Shown here one piece after another: positions 1-10,240 of a stretch of 64,000 nucleotides of DNA. The position numbers and the translations under genes are program-made. The DNA lies in NCBI GenBank assembly GCA_002471275.1, contig DKPQ01000005.1, forward strand, positions 124,001 to 188,000, read 5' to 3'. The DNA is from Flammeovirgaceae bacterium UBA7330 (GTDB taxonomy: Bacteria > Bacteroidota > Bacteroidia > Cytophagales > Cyclobacteriaceae). The notes under the pieces are model-generated. The model had not been told where the DNA came from. It made no database searches and saw only the letters and a list, made by a program, of their open reading frames with translations. Position 1 is the first letter of the stretch; every line of letters starts with the position of its first letter.

Positions 1-566
1 GACTGGAGATAATCTTTTATTGCTGCAACCCTGGCTTCAGAAAGCGCCAGGTTAGCTTCTTCATTACCTTCAAAGTCAGTGTGTCCTTCCAGCTGGATAA
101 TCACATTGGGTCGATCATTTAGCCAGACAACCAGTTGGTCAAGCTCCTGGTATGAGCTAGTGCTGATCTGGTCACTACCTCTTGAGAAGATAAGATTTTC
201 CAGGGTAATCAGGCTAACTTCACCGTCAGCCTTCATCATGAAGTTTTTTATCTTCTGCTCATCTTCATCCGGGTCGTCAATCTCCACCTGGGTGTTGATG
301 GTCTCATATCCTGTGGCCTTAACTGTGAAGTTGTAGGTGAGACCCCTGATCAGATAAAATTCGTAGGCCCCATCCGGCTTCGATTTGGTCAATCCCATGT
401 CATCGTAATAGGGGAGTTTTTCATACGATATGATCGCTGAAATAGCCGCTGAATCTTTCTCACTTATAACTTTACCAGTCAATTTTACATACGAAGCTGC
501 AATGTTTTGACTCTGCGACAGGAAGGGCAAGACGAGGCAAACTATAGAAAATAGGAATCTGGACAT
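1..566 (-). CDS. OmpA-domain outer-membrane-associated protein (3' end outside window)
   Basis: The reading frame starts at ATG 566 and runs off the left edge without a stop, giving about 188 residues. A signal peptide is visible at residues 1-20, ending near LSQSQ. A beta-rich region of about 90 residues follows, resembling a carboxypeptidase-regulatory-like domain with a KPDGAYEFYL stretch. The last part is the start of an OmpA C-terminal peptidoglycan-binding domain, with NVIIQLEGHTD followed by LALSEARVAAIKDYL. Such proteins bind peptidoglycan from the outer membrane or periplasm. It is the last visible gene of a long minus-strand array, 100 bases after the M23 gene. The full domain order cannot be seen because the C-terminus is missing. 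Confidence 0.85.
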   Translation of the reverse strand, partial: MSRFLFSIVCLVLPFLSQSQNIAASYVKLTGKVISEKDSAAISAIISYEKLPYYDDMGLTKSKPDGAYEFYLIRGLTYNFTVKATGYETINTQVEIDDPDEDEQKIKNFMMKADGEVSLITLENLIFSRGSDQISTSSYQELDQLVVWLNDRPNVIIQLEGHTDFEGNEEANLALSEARVAAIKDYLQ

Positions 567-666
567 TAATTAGCTTAGTGATTTAAGACCAAATTAACTT
601 AATTTCAATTTAAAACTGAAATATTAGGGCGAATTAAGCGCTCGACACGATATTATAAGTCAATTA

Positions 667-1947
667 CTAATTGACAGGAATTTGTGCCAGCAGGGTTCTT
701 TCAGATGGTGCTTCAATTTTTTCCAACCGGTCTAAAACAACGTTTTTAGTATGTAAGAAATCGATTTTCTTAGTGGGATCAATAGGTTCAGAGGGTGGTA
801 GATCCACTTTTAAAGCATCTACTTGTCTGCCATTTTTCCAAAACCTGTAGCAAAGATGTGGGCCATTGGCCAACCCGGTTTGTCCTACATAGCCAATGGT
901 TTGTCCTTGTTTTACGGTTGTCCCAGGTCTGATCCCCCTGGCTATCTTAGACATATGAAGATACTGGGTGGTATAGTTGCTGTTGTGCTTGATCTTCACA
1001 TAGTTGCCATTTCCTCCATGATAGCGAGCTTCTAACACAACTCCATCTCCTACAGTACGGATGGGTGTGCCGGTGGGGGCCGCATAGTCTGTACCCAAGT
1101 GGGCCCGATAGGTTTTTAGCACCGGATGATATCTCCTGGGATTGTATCGAGAACTGATCCTGGAGTAGTCAAGAGGTGCTCTTAACAAAGTTTTCCGAAG
1201 GCTATTTCCTTCTTCATCAAAATAATCGGCCTCGCCACCCTGGTCATAATTGATGGCATAAAATTCCTTGTCAAAATGTTTGAAGTAAGCCCCTTTTATT
1301 TTTCCTATGCTCACCACCTCACCATCTACACTCTCTTCTTCATAAATGATCTTAAACTCATCACCTTTCTGAATCCGGAAAAAGTCTACCTGCCAGGCAA
1401 AAATATCTACCAGCCTGTTAACCAGGGCGGGGGAAGCATTTTGATCTAGTATGGACTCATAAACTGAAGTGGTGATAGTAGCTGCTAAGGTCTTCTCTTC
1501 AATCGTTGTTGGTTTCAGATGATTGTACACGTGGATAGAATCAGCCAGGTTAAAAACCACATATTGTGTTTGATCATGCTCGTAAATAAACTGACGCGCG
1601 GTTTTCAGACTGTCTTTCTCATGAACGACTGTGTATGGCTTATTGGCCTGTAGCTTTCGCACATCAAAGACCCCTTTGCTGGCATGGGCTAGTTGATAGA
1701 TGCTTTCATTGTCCACATTGTATTTCGAAAGGATCTCAGCCAGACTCTGGCTCCATCTCACTTTCGCCGTTGAAACCTCAAAGGAATCAATAGCAATACC
1801 ATAAAGTAAAGTGGGTTCAACAACATTGACCACAGAGTCAACAACCTCAGTGATCTCAGTGTTAAATTGGTCCGTTTTCTCCTGGCATGCATTCAGGAAA
1901 ACCATGGATACCAATATACAGAACAGGTAATTAGCCTTTTGGAACAT
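667..1947 (-). CDS. M23 family metallopeptidase lipoprotein
   Basis: This 426-residue protein begins with a lipoprotein signal whose lipobox is LNAC, with Cys21 as the lipidated residue. It is therefore predicted to sit in the periplasm or outer membrane and to cut peptidoglycan cross-bridges. The N-terminal 250 residues contain a LysM- or OapA-like beta region, and the M23 domain covers about 280-385. His283 and Asp287 (HLGTD) are the expected first zinc ligands, His331 (YLHM) matches a catalytic His, and His364 lies in GPHLC. The usual HxH is HLC here, so Cys366 replaces the third zinc ligand; I have seen this form in other Bacteroidota homologues. The gene lies 22 bases after dsbD on the same strand. 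Confidence 0.9.
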   Translation of the reverse strand: MFQKANYLFCILVSMVFLNACQEKTDQFNTEITEVVDSVVNVVEPTLLYGIAIDSFEVSTAKVRWSQSLAEILSKYNVDNESIYQLAHASKGVFDVRKLQANKPYTVVHEKDSLKTARQFIYEHDQTQYVVFNLADSIHVYNHLKPTTIEEKTLAATITTSVYESILDQNASPALVNRLVDIFAWQVDFFRIQKGDEFKIIYEEESVDGEVVSIGKIKGAYFKHFDKEFYAINYDQGGEADYFDEEGNSLRKTLLRAPLDYSRISSRYNPRRYHPVLKTYRAHLGTDYAAPTGTPIRTVGDGVVLEARYHGGNGNYVKIKHNSNYTTQYLHMSKIARGIRPGTTVKQGQTIGYVGQTGLANGPHLCYRFWKNGRQVDALKVDLPPSEPIDPTKKIDFLHTKNVVLDRLEKIEAPSERTLLAQIPVN

Positions 1948-1969
1948 TTTCTTCAGCAGTTTTTAGTCT

Positions 1970-3961
1970 CTATTTGTGGTTTTTGTATTCTTCAAGGCTA
2001 GAATCTAAAAACTTTGCAAAGTTATCAATATTTAGATCATATGCTGTTGGTTTTGCCAATAGTTTTTCCTCTGGACTCAGTACGACATAAAAGGGCTGTG
2101 CGTTATTATTGAACCTTGTGATCTGAAAATCAGCATTTTGTTTTCCAATACTTTTTTTCATTCGACCATCATATGAAGATTCATACCACTCTGATTCCGG
2201 TAGCTCCGTTTTGTCATCCACATAGAGCGCCAGGAGTACAAAATTTTCTCTTAATCTGTTGAGGATCTTCGGATCTGACCAAACGCGCTGTTCCATCTCC
2301 CTGCAGTTGACGCATCCATGACCGGTGAAATCAATAAATACCGGCTTGTTGAGCTTTTTAGCACAATTAATGGCCTGATCATAATCGAAATATCCGTTTA
2401 AGCCATGGGGCCATTCCAGTAAGCTCGCATATTTCGGTTCTTCGCAAAAAGCTTCGTTCTCTGGATTTCCAGTACCCCCATTATTTTCTCTCAGCAAACC
2501 AATCAGGTTGAAGTCATGGGTGGTCATGGGTGGCAAATAACCAGCCAGCATCTTGAGTGGAGCGCCTACCATTCCCGGTATGAGATAGGTAACGAATGAA
2601 AACGTGATGATGGCTAAAATCAAACGGGGAACAGAGGTGACTTTCGTTTCGCTGTCACCAGGCAATTTGATTTTACCCAGCAGATAAAATCCCATCAGTG
2701 TGAAAATGACAATCCAGATCGCCAGATAAACCTCTCTGTCCAGAATGTGCCAGTGATATGCCTGATCGGCAATACTTAAAAATTTAAATGCCAGAGCCAG
2801 CTCAAGAAAACCTAACACAACCTTGACTGAATTGAGCCATCCACCTGATTTAGGTAGTTTTTCCAATGCCCCGGGGAATAACGCAAACAAGGTAAACGGA
2901 ATAGCAAAAGCAGCAGAGAAGGCAAACATGCCCAGCACAGGTTTGAGGGTAAGCTGACCTGCCGACTCTACCAGGATACTACCAACCAATGGCCCGGTAC
3001 AGGAAAAAGAAACCAGTACCAACGTAAGCGCCATAAAGAAGACGCCAATCAATCCTCCTTTATCGCCCATCTTGTCCACATCGTTCACCCATTTGTGGGG
3101 AAGGTTGATCTCAAACAACCCAAAAAATGACAAAGCAAAAACGACAAAGACCGTAAAGAAGATCACATTTGGTATCCACCCTGTTGCCAGGTCATTGGCT
3201 ACCTCAGGCCCCATAAACGGGGCGATGATAAAACCAACAAAACTGTAAATGAAAATAATGGAGAATCCATAAAAGAGACTATTCTTTATCGCTCCCTTTT
3301 TATTGCTATTTTTCCCGGTAAAAAATGTGACCGTCATGGGTATCATCGGGAAAACACAAGGGGTAAAAAGGGCGGCTAATCCCGCAAGAAATGCCACAAG
3401 CATAAAAGACCCTAGCGCATAGGGATCTGTCGAGCCGCGCTGTTTTAACAGACCGGGTTTTGATGAAGATGCTACTTCAGTTACTTGTTCTTTTTTTTTT
3501 GATGCTAAAACAAACTCCTCATCAAAAGGAATGCACTTGCCATCGATGTCCGAGCAAACCTGGTAAGTATAATATCCGGAAATCTGATAATTGGAATCTT
3601 TAATTACAGCTTTTTGAATAAACTGCCCTGTCTTCTTAAAATAGGTGTATTCACCCTCCCAGAGAGAATCATATTTTTTGCCTGGATTGATAGGGTCAAT
3701 TTCACCCACCAGCTTAAAGGACGGATCCGGTTCGAATCCGAACTCTGTCACCATAGGTCCCAGGTTTGGATCGAAATCCGTGGAATATAAATACCAGTCG
3801 TCATCAATCTTTACATCAAAAACGATTTGGACGGTGTCTCCCTCCGCCGGTGTTTCAGGATTTATAGATACACTCCATTTTGCCGGTTCCAGTATTTGAC
3901 CGAAGAGTGAGATGGTTGTAAGAAATAGTACCAAGAGTATCGGGAGCCGTGGGTTTATCAT
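1970..3961 (-). CDS. dsbD: Thiol:disulfide interchange protein DsbD
   Basis: At 663 residues this has the three-part layout of DsbD, which carries electrons from cytoplasmic thioredoxin across the inner membrane to periplasmic thiol proteins. A signal peptide is followed by an N-terminal DsbD-alpha-like domain (about 25-160). Next comes a membrane part of about eight helices (about 185-480) with one Cys in the CVFPMIP helix and the partner in the SCTGP helix. The C-terminal thioredoxin domain has Cys550-x-x-Cys553 in the motif GCVNC. The start is ATG 3961, which overlaps the stop of the upstream M20 gene by 4 bases. Translational coupling with that peptidase is likely. Confidence 0.93.
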   Translation of the reverse strand: MINPRLPILLVLFLTTISLFGQILEPAKWSVSINPETPAEGDTVQIVFDVKIDDDWYLYSTDFDPNLGPMVTEFGFEPDPSFKLVGEIDPINPGKKYDSLWEGEYTYFKKTGQFIQKAVIKDSNYQISGYYTYQVCSDIDGKCIPFDEEFVLASKKKEQVTEVASSSKPGLLKQRGSTDPYALGSFMLVAFLAGLAALFTPCVFPMIPMTVTFFTGKNSNKKGAIKNSLFYGFSIIFIYSFVGFIIAPFMGPEVANDLATGWIPNVIFFTVFVVFALSFFGLFEINLPHKWVNDVDKMGDKGGLIGVFFMALTLVLVSFSCTGPLVGSILVESAGQLTLKPVLGMFAFSAAFAIPFTLFALFPGALEKLPKSGGWLNSVKVVLGFLELALAFKFLSIADQAYHWHILDREVYLAIWIVIFTLMGFYLLGKIKLPGDSETKVTSVPRLILAIITFSFVTYLIPGMVGAPLKMLAGYLPPMTTHDFNLIGLLRENNGGTGNPENEAFCEEPKYASLLEWPHGLNGYFDYDQAINCAKKLNKPVFIDFTGHGCVNCREMEQRVWSDPKILNRLRENFVLLALYVDDKTELPESEWYESSYDGRMKKSIGKQNADFQITRFNNNAQPFYVVLSPEEKLLAKPTAYDLNIDNFAKFLDSSLEEYKNHK

Positions 3962-5328
3962 TCTTGACTGCTTTCGCTAAAAAACTGATAAAAATAAGTA
4001 ATGGTTTCAATGCCAATATAAAAGTTGAAAAGGCCGAAATGCTCGTTGGGGGAATGAATGGCATCATCATCCAATCCAAAACCCATCAGGATGGGGTCTA
4101 CCTGGAGTTCTTGTTGAAACAGGGCCACTATCGGGATGCTTCCTCCCTCGTAGGAGGGTACCGGTTTTTTACCGAAGGATTTTTCAAAAGCTTTGCTGGC
4201 AGCCAGGTAGGCAGGAGAATGCGTCGAGACCACGGCTGCTTCACCTCCATGGTGCGGCACTACTTTTACCTTCACAGCATCCGGCGCAATAGACTTAAAA
4301 TGTTTTTCGAACATCTCAGTGATCTCATCACTGTCCTGGTCAGGCACCAGCCGCATCGAAATTTTTGCATACGCTTTGGATGGAAGCACTGTTTTGGCAC
4401 CTTCCCCGGTATACCCGCCCCAAATCCCATTTACATCCAGGGTCGGACGGATACCAATGCGCTCTCTGGTAGTATAGCCGGACTCACCCCATACGTCATT
4501 GATTTGAAGGTTCTTTTTAAACTTTTCCAGATCAAAAGGAGCTTTGGCCATCTCATCTCTTGCTGCCTGATCGTAATTTTTCACTCGATCATAAAAGCCA
4601 GGGATTGTAACCCTGCCATTTTCATCGTGCAGGGAAGCAATCATTTTGCTCAAGGTATTGATAGGATTGGCCACAGCACCTCCAAACGTACCCGAATGAA
4701 GGTCTTTGTTTGGTCCTGTCACCTCTACCTCCACATAGCTCAATCCCCTTAGACCCACTGTGATAGAAGGGTTATCGTTTGCCAAAATTGAGGTGTCTGA
4801 AATGAGAATAACGTCTGCGGAGAGCATGCCCTTGTTTTTCTTCACAAATTCCTCCAGGCCATCGGAACCCACTTCTTCTTCACCCTCTATCATGAACTTG
4901 ACATTGCACTTCAACTCACCGGTACTATTGAGCGCTTCGAATGCTTTGATGTGCATATACATCTGGCCCTTATCATCACTGGATCCTCTGGCGTAGATCT
5001 TTTCATCTTTGATCACGGGCTCAAAAGGTGGACTATCCCAGAGCTCCAGGGGGTCTGGTGGCTGTACATCATAATGACCGTAAACCAGGACAGTAGGGAG
5101 ATTTTTATCTATGATTTTTTCTCCATATACAATCGGATGACCACCGGTTTCATGCAATTCAGTCTTGTCTGTCCCTGCATCATCAAGTTTTTGCCTGATG
5201 TACTTTGCTGCATTGCGTACGTCCTCCTTATGTCTTGAATCTGCGGATACAGAGGGAATCCTCAGTAGTTCCAGCAACTCCTCTAAAAATCGATCTTTGT
5301 TGTCCTTTAGATATTGCGATGATGCCAT
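3958..5328 (-). CDS. M20 family dipeptidase (CNDP/DapE-like)
   Basis: This 456-residue cytosolic metallopeptidase fits the M20 dipeptidase subgroup of about 450-460 residues. The first zinc motif is YGHYDVQP (His85, Asp87), and the bridging Asp lies in GSSDDKG near 118-119. The catalytic Glu pair is in IEGEEEVGS near 148-155, then Asp178 (ISDTS), and the final His is near 425 in AIHSPNEHF. A dimerisation domain sits between the two halves. It probably cleaves small peptides such as dipeptides; the exact substrate cannot be told from sequence. The gene follows the giant secreted protein gene by 25 bases and overlaps dsbD by 4 bases, so it lies inside one operon-like run. Confidence 0.92.
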   Translation of the reverse strand: MASSQYLKDNKDRFLEELLELLRIPSVSADSRHKEDVRNAAKYIRQKLDDAGTDKTELHETGGHPIVYGEKIIDKNLPTVLVYGHYDVQPPDPLELWDSPPFEPVIKDEKIYARGSSDDKGQMYMHIKAFEALNSTGELKCNVKFMIEGEEEVGSDGLEEFVKKNKGMLSADVILISDTSILANDNPSITVGLRGLSYVEVEVTGPNKDLHSGTFGGAVANPINTLSKMIASLHDENGRVTIPGFYDRVKNYDQAARDEMAKAPFDLEKFKKNLQINDVWGESGYTTRERIGIRPTLDVNGIWGGYTGEGAKTVLPSKAYAKISMRLVPDQDSDEITEMFEKHFKSIAPDAVKVKVVPHHGGEAAVVSTHSPAYLAASKAFEKSFGKKPVPSYEGGSIPIVALFQQELQVDPILMGFGLDDDAIHSPNEHFGLFNFYIGIETITYFYQFFSESSQE

Positions 5329-5353
5329 AAAATTTTTAAATTATTAAGAACCC

Positions 5354-8300
5354 CTAGAAGCCAAAACCATCATCTCTTTTCTCGATGGTCTCAACTTTCT
5401 CCTCCTGCTCGAAGCTAACGTCACCAGGTACCTGAAGGTTGTATGGTGTGGTGATATCATAGTACTTCTGCCTGAAATCGTTGACAAACTTAAGGGTTTC
5501 AGGTATATCGCCTTCAATGATCACCATCTCCCCGGGCTTGGCCTTACCGTAGTTTGATTTGGAACTTACTGTATTGTTGAATTTACTGTTGGAAGAATAG
5601 AGAAGCATGGTGCCCGCCTGGTAGCTAATGTAATACCAAAGACCAGGAGCTGCCTGAATAAACAGATTGAGTACATCATTGTTGGATGCATCTTTTTTCA
5701 GCTCCAAAAACCCATCAAATTTGGAATTGACATCCGATTTCATCACGTTGGAAATGGCAAGCTTAGAGGTATTGTACCATGCTCCATGTTCATCAGACCA
5801 TTTGAGTTTTACTCCGGAGATGACCAGTGGTTTTATCAGCTTTTCTGATAAGGTATAAAAAGGCACGTAGTCTTTTAAGCTTTCTGTCTCATACTTCTTG
5901 GCCGATAGGTCTGATGTCATATTGGCCAGTTTATAGAGCATCTCAAGCGACAGGTCATTGGCTGGCGGAAATCCAAGCCTCGTCGCCATATCCACAAGAT
6001 CTGCCGCCATTATTTCGAGAAATCCTCCAATGTTTAAAGCAGAAATCGTCATAAAAGCATCAGCCTGATAGCTGTTCTCCGCTGCATTACCTACGCCCAG
6101 AATTGTCGCATCAATGGTGACATCCTTGGTCAAAGGACTGAAGAAACTGGCCTTCCCTTCGAAGATCACGTCTTGTGTCTCCTGATTATAGGTAAGCGTT
6201 GATCCCGCATAGCTTTCACCGCTGCTTTTTGCCAGCGTCTCTACTTTGAAATAATTTCTTGCGGTATCATATGTGAGAAATCCTTTAGGATAGAAAAAAT
6301 CTTCATCCGACGGGGTCTTCCTTTCTTCAATAAATGTGGTGTAAAGCTTTCCACGAAGGTCGTAATGCAACCCAGCAATTAACGGTGTTTTATCATCAAA
6401 CTGCGCATTTTGAAAATCTATCTTGATCGCCGTTTCTTCATCTGTCCTGGCAAACTCTATCCATTTGTCGTATCCGGTCCTGTCCAGGTCTATTTGAACC
6501 GCTCCATCCAATTCAAGTGCCTGTTTGTAGGCATACATCTTAACCGAACCCTTGTAGAAGAAACCCGGACTAATGATTACTCTTTGGTCTTCTGCTACTT
6601 CACCACTGGAAACCGTCATCAGTCGCTTTTGTTTCTCACTTATCTTGACATTTTCGAGTTTAAACTGATCAAAAACAATGTCGAAAGTATCTCCAACAGC
6701 TACCAGCTCGTAGATCGCACTCCCCTCGAACTTATTCCTGGAGATGATCTTGATATTGCCATCTTTAAATTTGTGATACCCATTAAGCGTATCAATGATG
6801 ATCCTGGCATTGTTAAATGGCTGCAGCTCCGAATATTCGAGGATAGTCGTTTGGTTGTTTTCAGGAATGATGCGTGCATCCGCTACCGTGATGTACGGAA
6901 TACCCTTAATTTGGAGCTCATAGGTATTGATGTTGTAGATAGCCTCTGTACCTGAGAAAAACAGGCTATCTAATTCCTTTCGGGTGGTATAAAAATAGGA
7001 ATCCTTTAATGGAACATTTGCGGGTTTGGTCATGGTCACAACGGAATCTTCCAAATCCCAAACAGCATTGGTTATGGAGGTCTTCATTTGAGCATATGGG
7101 AAGGAAATCGCAGCAACACCACTTTTTTCAGGTCGAATAGTTGCTTTATTCTCAACCAGGTCGAAGTCCAGCCTAACATCATCACCCAGCATCGCAGGGG
7201 TTTCAGACTTGGAGAAAACCTCGAAGTGAGCGTGACGTGCGGAATAAGAATGCTCCTTAAAAGACAGAGAGTTGGACGTAGACCTGGACCCTCTGGTCTC
7301 CAGCTGACCTGAGCCAAAAACTCCCTTGGACGTGATATTGGCTTCCCCATCAAGGGTGGCTGTGCCATTATAAAAACGAAACGGTTCACCAATGTTCTCA
7401 AGATACATACTGTCTTTTCGAGGCAACCAGTCCATTTTAAATGGTCCCAAAACAGCATCAGGATAACTGGCTCCCTGCACCGTTCCAGGATTAATCTGTC
7501 CGCCAGATCCATAGGCTGCTACCGAATCGGGGTAATAGATGAAATCATCAGAATAGATGGTTGTTGTGAGAAAATCAATTTTTCCTCCCCCACGAATTCC
7601 CTTATTGGATAGGGTGATCTTTTCATAGGTTTTGGCTGGCATGCCATAAAGGTTGTACCCCTCTTCAGGAATCTGATGCACAAACCCCAAAGACTGGTCT
7701 GGCATTACCTTCAATGTCTCATCGAATGTAGGAAAGATACCCCCGGAATTGAACTGTCCTTTGAAGACCATCTTCTCTTCACTTTTGCCCTGTGTACTGT
7801 CCATTTCAAACGGGGGGACGACAAACCTCACAGACTTATCGTAGGCTCCATTCAATACCTCTGGTCCGTCAAAATAGACCACAGACTCCCCATCAGTTGA
7901 AAGGTACGGATAGGAGTGGTTTTCTGATAAACCAGACTTATTTTCCGGTCGATCAATATACAATGTTCCTGAGGTCTCATTAAGGTGGTTGCTCAAAGAG
8001 CTTTTGTCTTTCCCACCCTCTGCTCTTAGGGAATCCGGTATTTGTATATCGATCCTTATAGAGTCAATTTTCGGCATCCGGACAAGAAATTCATCGTAGA
8101 CGAAATTGAAATCCTTGCCTTTGTACTGGAAGTCACCAGCGGCAATCATTCCGCTAAATCGCAGGTCTTTACCTTGAAGGATTGTAACAATGCTACTGTC
8201 TGGTTCTATTCGTACATCATAGTCTGAAGTGACATAAAACTTATGGACCCCCCTTACGGTTATCTCTCCATTTTTAATGTTCCAGGTCATGTTGGGCTTG

Positions 8301-10216
8301 TCAGGCTTTAACGAAGGAATTTTCAGGTTATCAAAATCTGTCTTCTTTGAACCGGCATCATAGTAATGAAAAGCACGGTCATTCAGTTTTACGTTTCCAC
8401 CATCCGGGTTGTATTCTGCAAACCCATATTGCTTCAGCAATTTCATGGCTCCTTTCACCTGGTTGAGTTCTATTCCAAATTCATTGGTGAGCTCTTCCTG
8501 ATTAAATTCGGTAATACCATATTTTCTGGCATAGAAAACACTTGTCCCCAGTGGATGAAATTCATAAATCCCTCCCAGCTTATGCAACCGCTCCATATTA
8601 AAGTATCGATCAGACTCGGCTGTGGCCACAATCCATTCTTTGCCATTCAGGATAGATAAATCGAGTGTATCCGTTTTCATGTCCCACTTGAAAAGGTCTA
8701 CGTTGAGGTTCACCTCAAAGAAGGTAGAGTGGAAAGGTGTGACGTTGTATTGTTTGGTACGGTAAACAACCAGCTCCTGGGTCGTTTGGTCGTAACGCAT
8801 ATTGACAGAGGGATGAAAAACAGAATCCGACCCATGAAGGAGGCTAAACTTACCGGATTCACAGGTCACCACAGAATCTTCAAAAAGGAATTCCGTTGAC
8901 GTAATCTTTACAATATTTCCTTTCCCATCCAGAATCTGTAATACCCCTGGTTCTTTGGAAACTGCTGTACCGTACAGACGATTTCCACTGAGCTTAACCC
9001 CTCCGGTGTAATTGAGCTTACCCCCTGGAAAATTCCACTTTACATCTGCATGATTCGAAGTGAAGGTGGGTTGTGAACTCAAAGTTCTAGAATTACGAGG
9101 AACACTGGAAAAAGTGAATACGCCTTCAATGGGTTCAGCCAGGCTTGGTAAAGTAATGCTCGCATTGGGCGTCCAGAAATCTGACCGGTCTGCCTTTATC
9201 TGAAATTCTTTGAGCGAGACTACCGCTCCGGCAAACTGCTTGTTTTGCCTTGGCCAGTTGATGACTGCCCGGGTTCCGGCAAGGACCCGGTTTTTGAGTA
9301 GGAAATAACCATCCATTTCTTTGATCAGCAATGAATCGTAAGGAGTGGCAATGACCATCCCCATATTTAAAAGGTCAATGACTGGTCCTTCAACAAGCGG
9401 ATGATTGTATCTCAGTCGTTTTTCCTGGATGTAGTTATGTTTGGCTCCAACAATCAATTCGCGCTTTGGTGCATTGGGAATTTCCTCTGCAGTAGGATCA
9501 TCTGAGGTAGAACCGGAATTGTTGGTAGACCTCCAGGAATCATCCTGGCCCCAGTTATCTGCAGAGCCCCAGGTAGCTCCGGAAGCCCAGTCGTCCACAG
9601 CACCCCAGGCATCAAATGAGGCATCCTGGTCAGGCTGTGCCACTTCTTCAATGGTTTCCTCTACGGTTGGGAAAAATGGCTCCTCTGGTTCTTCGGGCTC
9701 AACTACCTCATCCGGAGAAATAACCCTAAACTGATAGGTCCCGTTGTCAACAGTCATTCTTACATGATTGGTATACCCAAGAATCTTCCTGGCCATAAAC
9801 ATGCTCAGCCCCAACAGGAAATTGGAATACTCCTCCTGATTCATAGATTTCACCATCTGATCGTTGATATCCAGCAATTTCGTTAGCTGCTCTCTGTCCA
9901 GATGAGCCTGTGAATTGGCATATGCCAAATAGGTGAAGTAATACCAAAAGTGAGGATATTCGTAATATCCCTTCTTTTCCATCTGGATGGCGATGGACAC
10001 AATCTTGTCTCGGTGGGCTCCCGTGAAATTGCCTTTCCAGGCCTCATTGAAATCGTATGCCACCTTGGTAGCAGCTTCAGTACCACGATTGTTGATCACT
10101 TTCATGGCCTGATTGAAAAACAGGGTATCGTTCTCAGAAAAATACTGAGATTTCCCTGGCAATGCGAGTAAAATCGCAATACCCGTAAACAGGAAATACT
10201 TTAACACCCTTGCCAT
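5354..10216 (-). CDS. Giant secreted beta-rich protein of unknown function
   Basis: This frame encodes about 1620 residues. The first ATG is at 10216; a TTG one codon earlier is possible. A signal peptide ends near GKSQ at about residue 24. A helical N-terminal region (25-150) is followed by a Pro/Glu-rich linker and then a short Trp repeat. In the repeat, Trp recurs every six residues at about 204, 210, 216, 222 and 228. The remaining 1350 residues are almost entirely alternating beta-strand-like sequence without Cys clusters or recognised enzyme motifs. I do not recognise a named family. The repeated strand pattern could be a long jelly-roll or LptA/AsmA-like stack, but this is only a guess. 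It is secreted or periplasmic and sits between prmA and an M20 peptidase in a tight run. Confidence 0.85.
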   Translation of the reverse strand: MARVLKYFLFTGIAILLALPGKSQYFSENDTLFFNQAMKVINNRGTEAATKVAYDFNEAWKGNFTGAHRDKIVSIAIQMEKKGYYEYPHFWYYFTYLAYANSQAHLDREQLTKLLDINDQMVKSMNQEEYSNFLLGLSMFMARKILGYTNHVRMTVDNGTYQFRVISPDEVVEPEEPEEPFFPTVEETIEEVAQPDQDASFDAWGAVDDWASGATWGSADNWGQDDSWRSTNNSGSTSDDPTAEEIPNAPKRELIVGAKHNYIQEKRLRYNHPLVEGPVIDLLNMGMVIATPYDSLLIKEMDGYFLLKNRVLAGTRAVINWPRQNKQFAGAVVSLKEFQIKADRSDFWTPNASITLPSLAEPIEGVFTFSSVPRNSRTLSSQPTFTSNHADVKWNFPGGKLNYTGGVKLSGNRLYGTAVSKEPGVLQILDGKGNIVKITSTEFLFEDSVVTCESGKFSLLHGSDSVFHPSVNMRYDQTTQELVVYRTKQYNVTPFHSTFFEVNLNVDLFKWDMKTDTLDLSILNGKEWIVATAESDRYFNMERLHKLGGIYEFHPLGTSVFYARKYGITEFNQEELTNEFGIELNQVKGAMKLLKQYGFAEYNPDGGNVKLNDRAFHYYDAGSKKTDFDNLKIPSLKPDKPNMTWNIKNGEITVRGVHKFYVTSDYDVRIEPDSSIVTILQGKDLRFSGMIAAGDFQYKGKDFNFVYDEFLVRMPKIDSIRIDIQIPDSLRAEGGKDKSSLSNHLNETSGTLYIDRPENKSGLSENHSYPYLSTDGESVVYFDGPEVLNGAYDKSVRFVVPPFEMDSTQGKSEEKMVFKGQFNSGGIFPTFDETLKVMPDQSLGFVHQIPEEGYNLYGMPAKTYEKITLSNKGIRGGGKIDFLTTTIYSDDFIYYPDSVAAYGSGGQINPGTVQGASYPDAVLGPFKMDWLPRKDSMYLENIGEPFRFYNGTATLDGEANITSKGVFGSGQLETRGSRSTSNSLSFKEHSYSARHAHFEVFSKSETPAMLGDDVRLDFDLVENKATIRPEKSGVAAISFPYAQMKTSITNAVWDLEDSVVTMTKPANVPLKDSYFYTTRKELDSLFFSGTEAIYNINTYELQIKGIPYITVADARIIPENNQTTILEYSELQPFNNARIIIDTLNGYHKFKDGNIKIISRNKFEGSAIYELVAVGDTFDIVFDQFKLENVKISEKQKRLMTVSSGEVAEDQRVIISPGFFYKGSVKMYAYKQALELDGAVQIDLDRTGYDKWIEFARTDEETAIKIDFQNAQFDDKTPLIAGLHYDLRGKLYTTFIEERKTPSDEDFFYPKGFLTYDTARNYFKVETLAKSSGESYAGSTLTYNQETQDVIFEGKASFFSPLTKDVTIDATILGVGNAAENSYQADAFMTISALNIGGFLEIMAADLVDMATRLGFPPANDLSLEMLYKLANMTSDLSAKKYETESLKDYVPFYTLSEKLIKPLVISGVKLKWSDEHGAWYNTSKLAISNVMKSDVNSKFDGFLELKKDASNNDVLNLFIQAAPGLWYYISYQAGTMLLYSSNSKFNNTVSSKSNYGKAKPGEMVIIEGDIPETLKFVNDFRQKYYDITTPYNLQVPGDVSFEQEEKVETIEKRDDGFGF

Positions 10217-10240
10217 CAAGACTAAAATTAATTCAAATGA

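Noticed and set aside
3949..4752. Plus-strand open frame of 267 codons
   Set aside because: It is antisense to the M20 peptidase and the start of dsbD, both with clear catalytic motifs, and has no recognisable domain.
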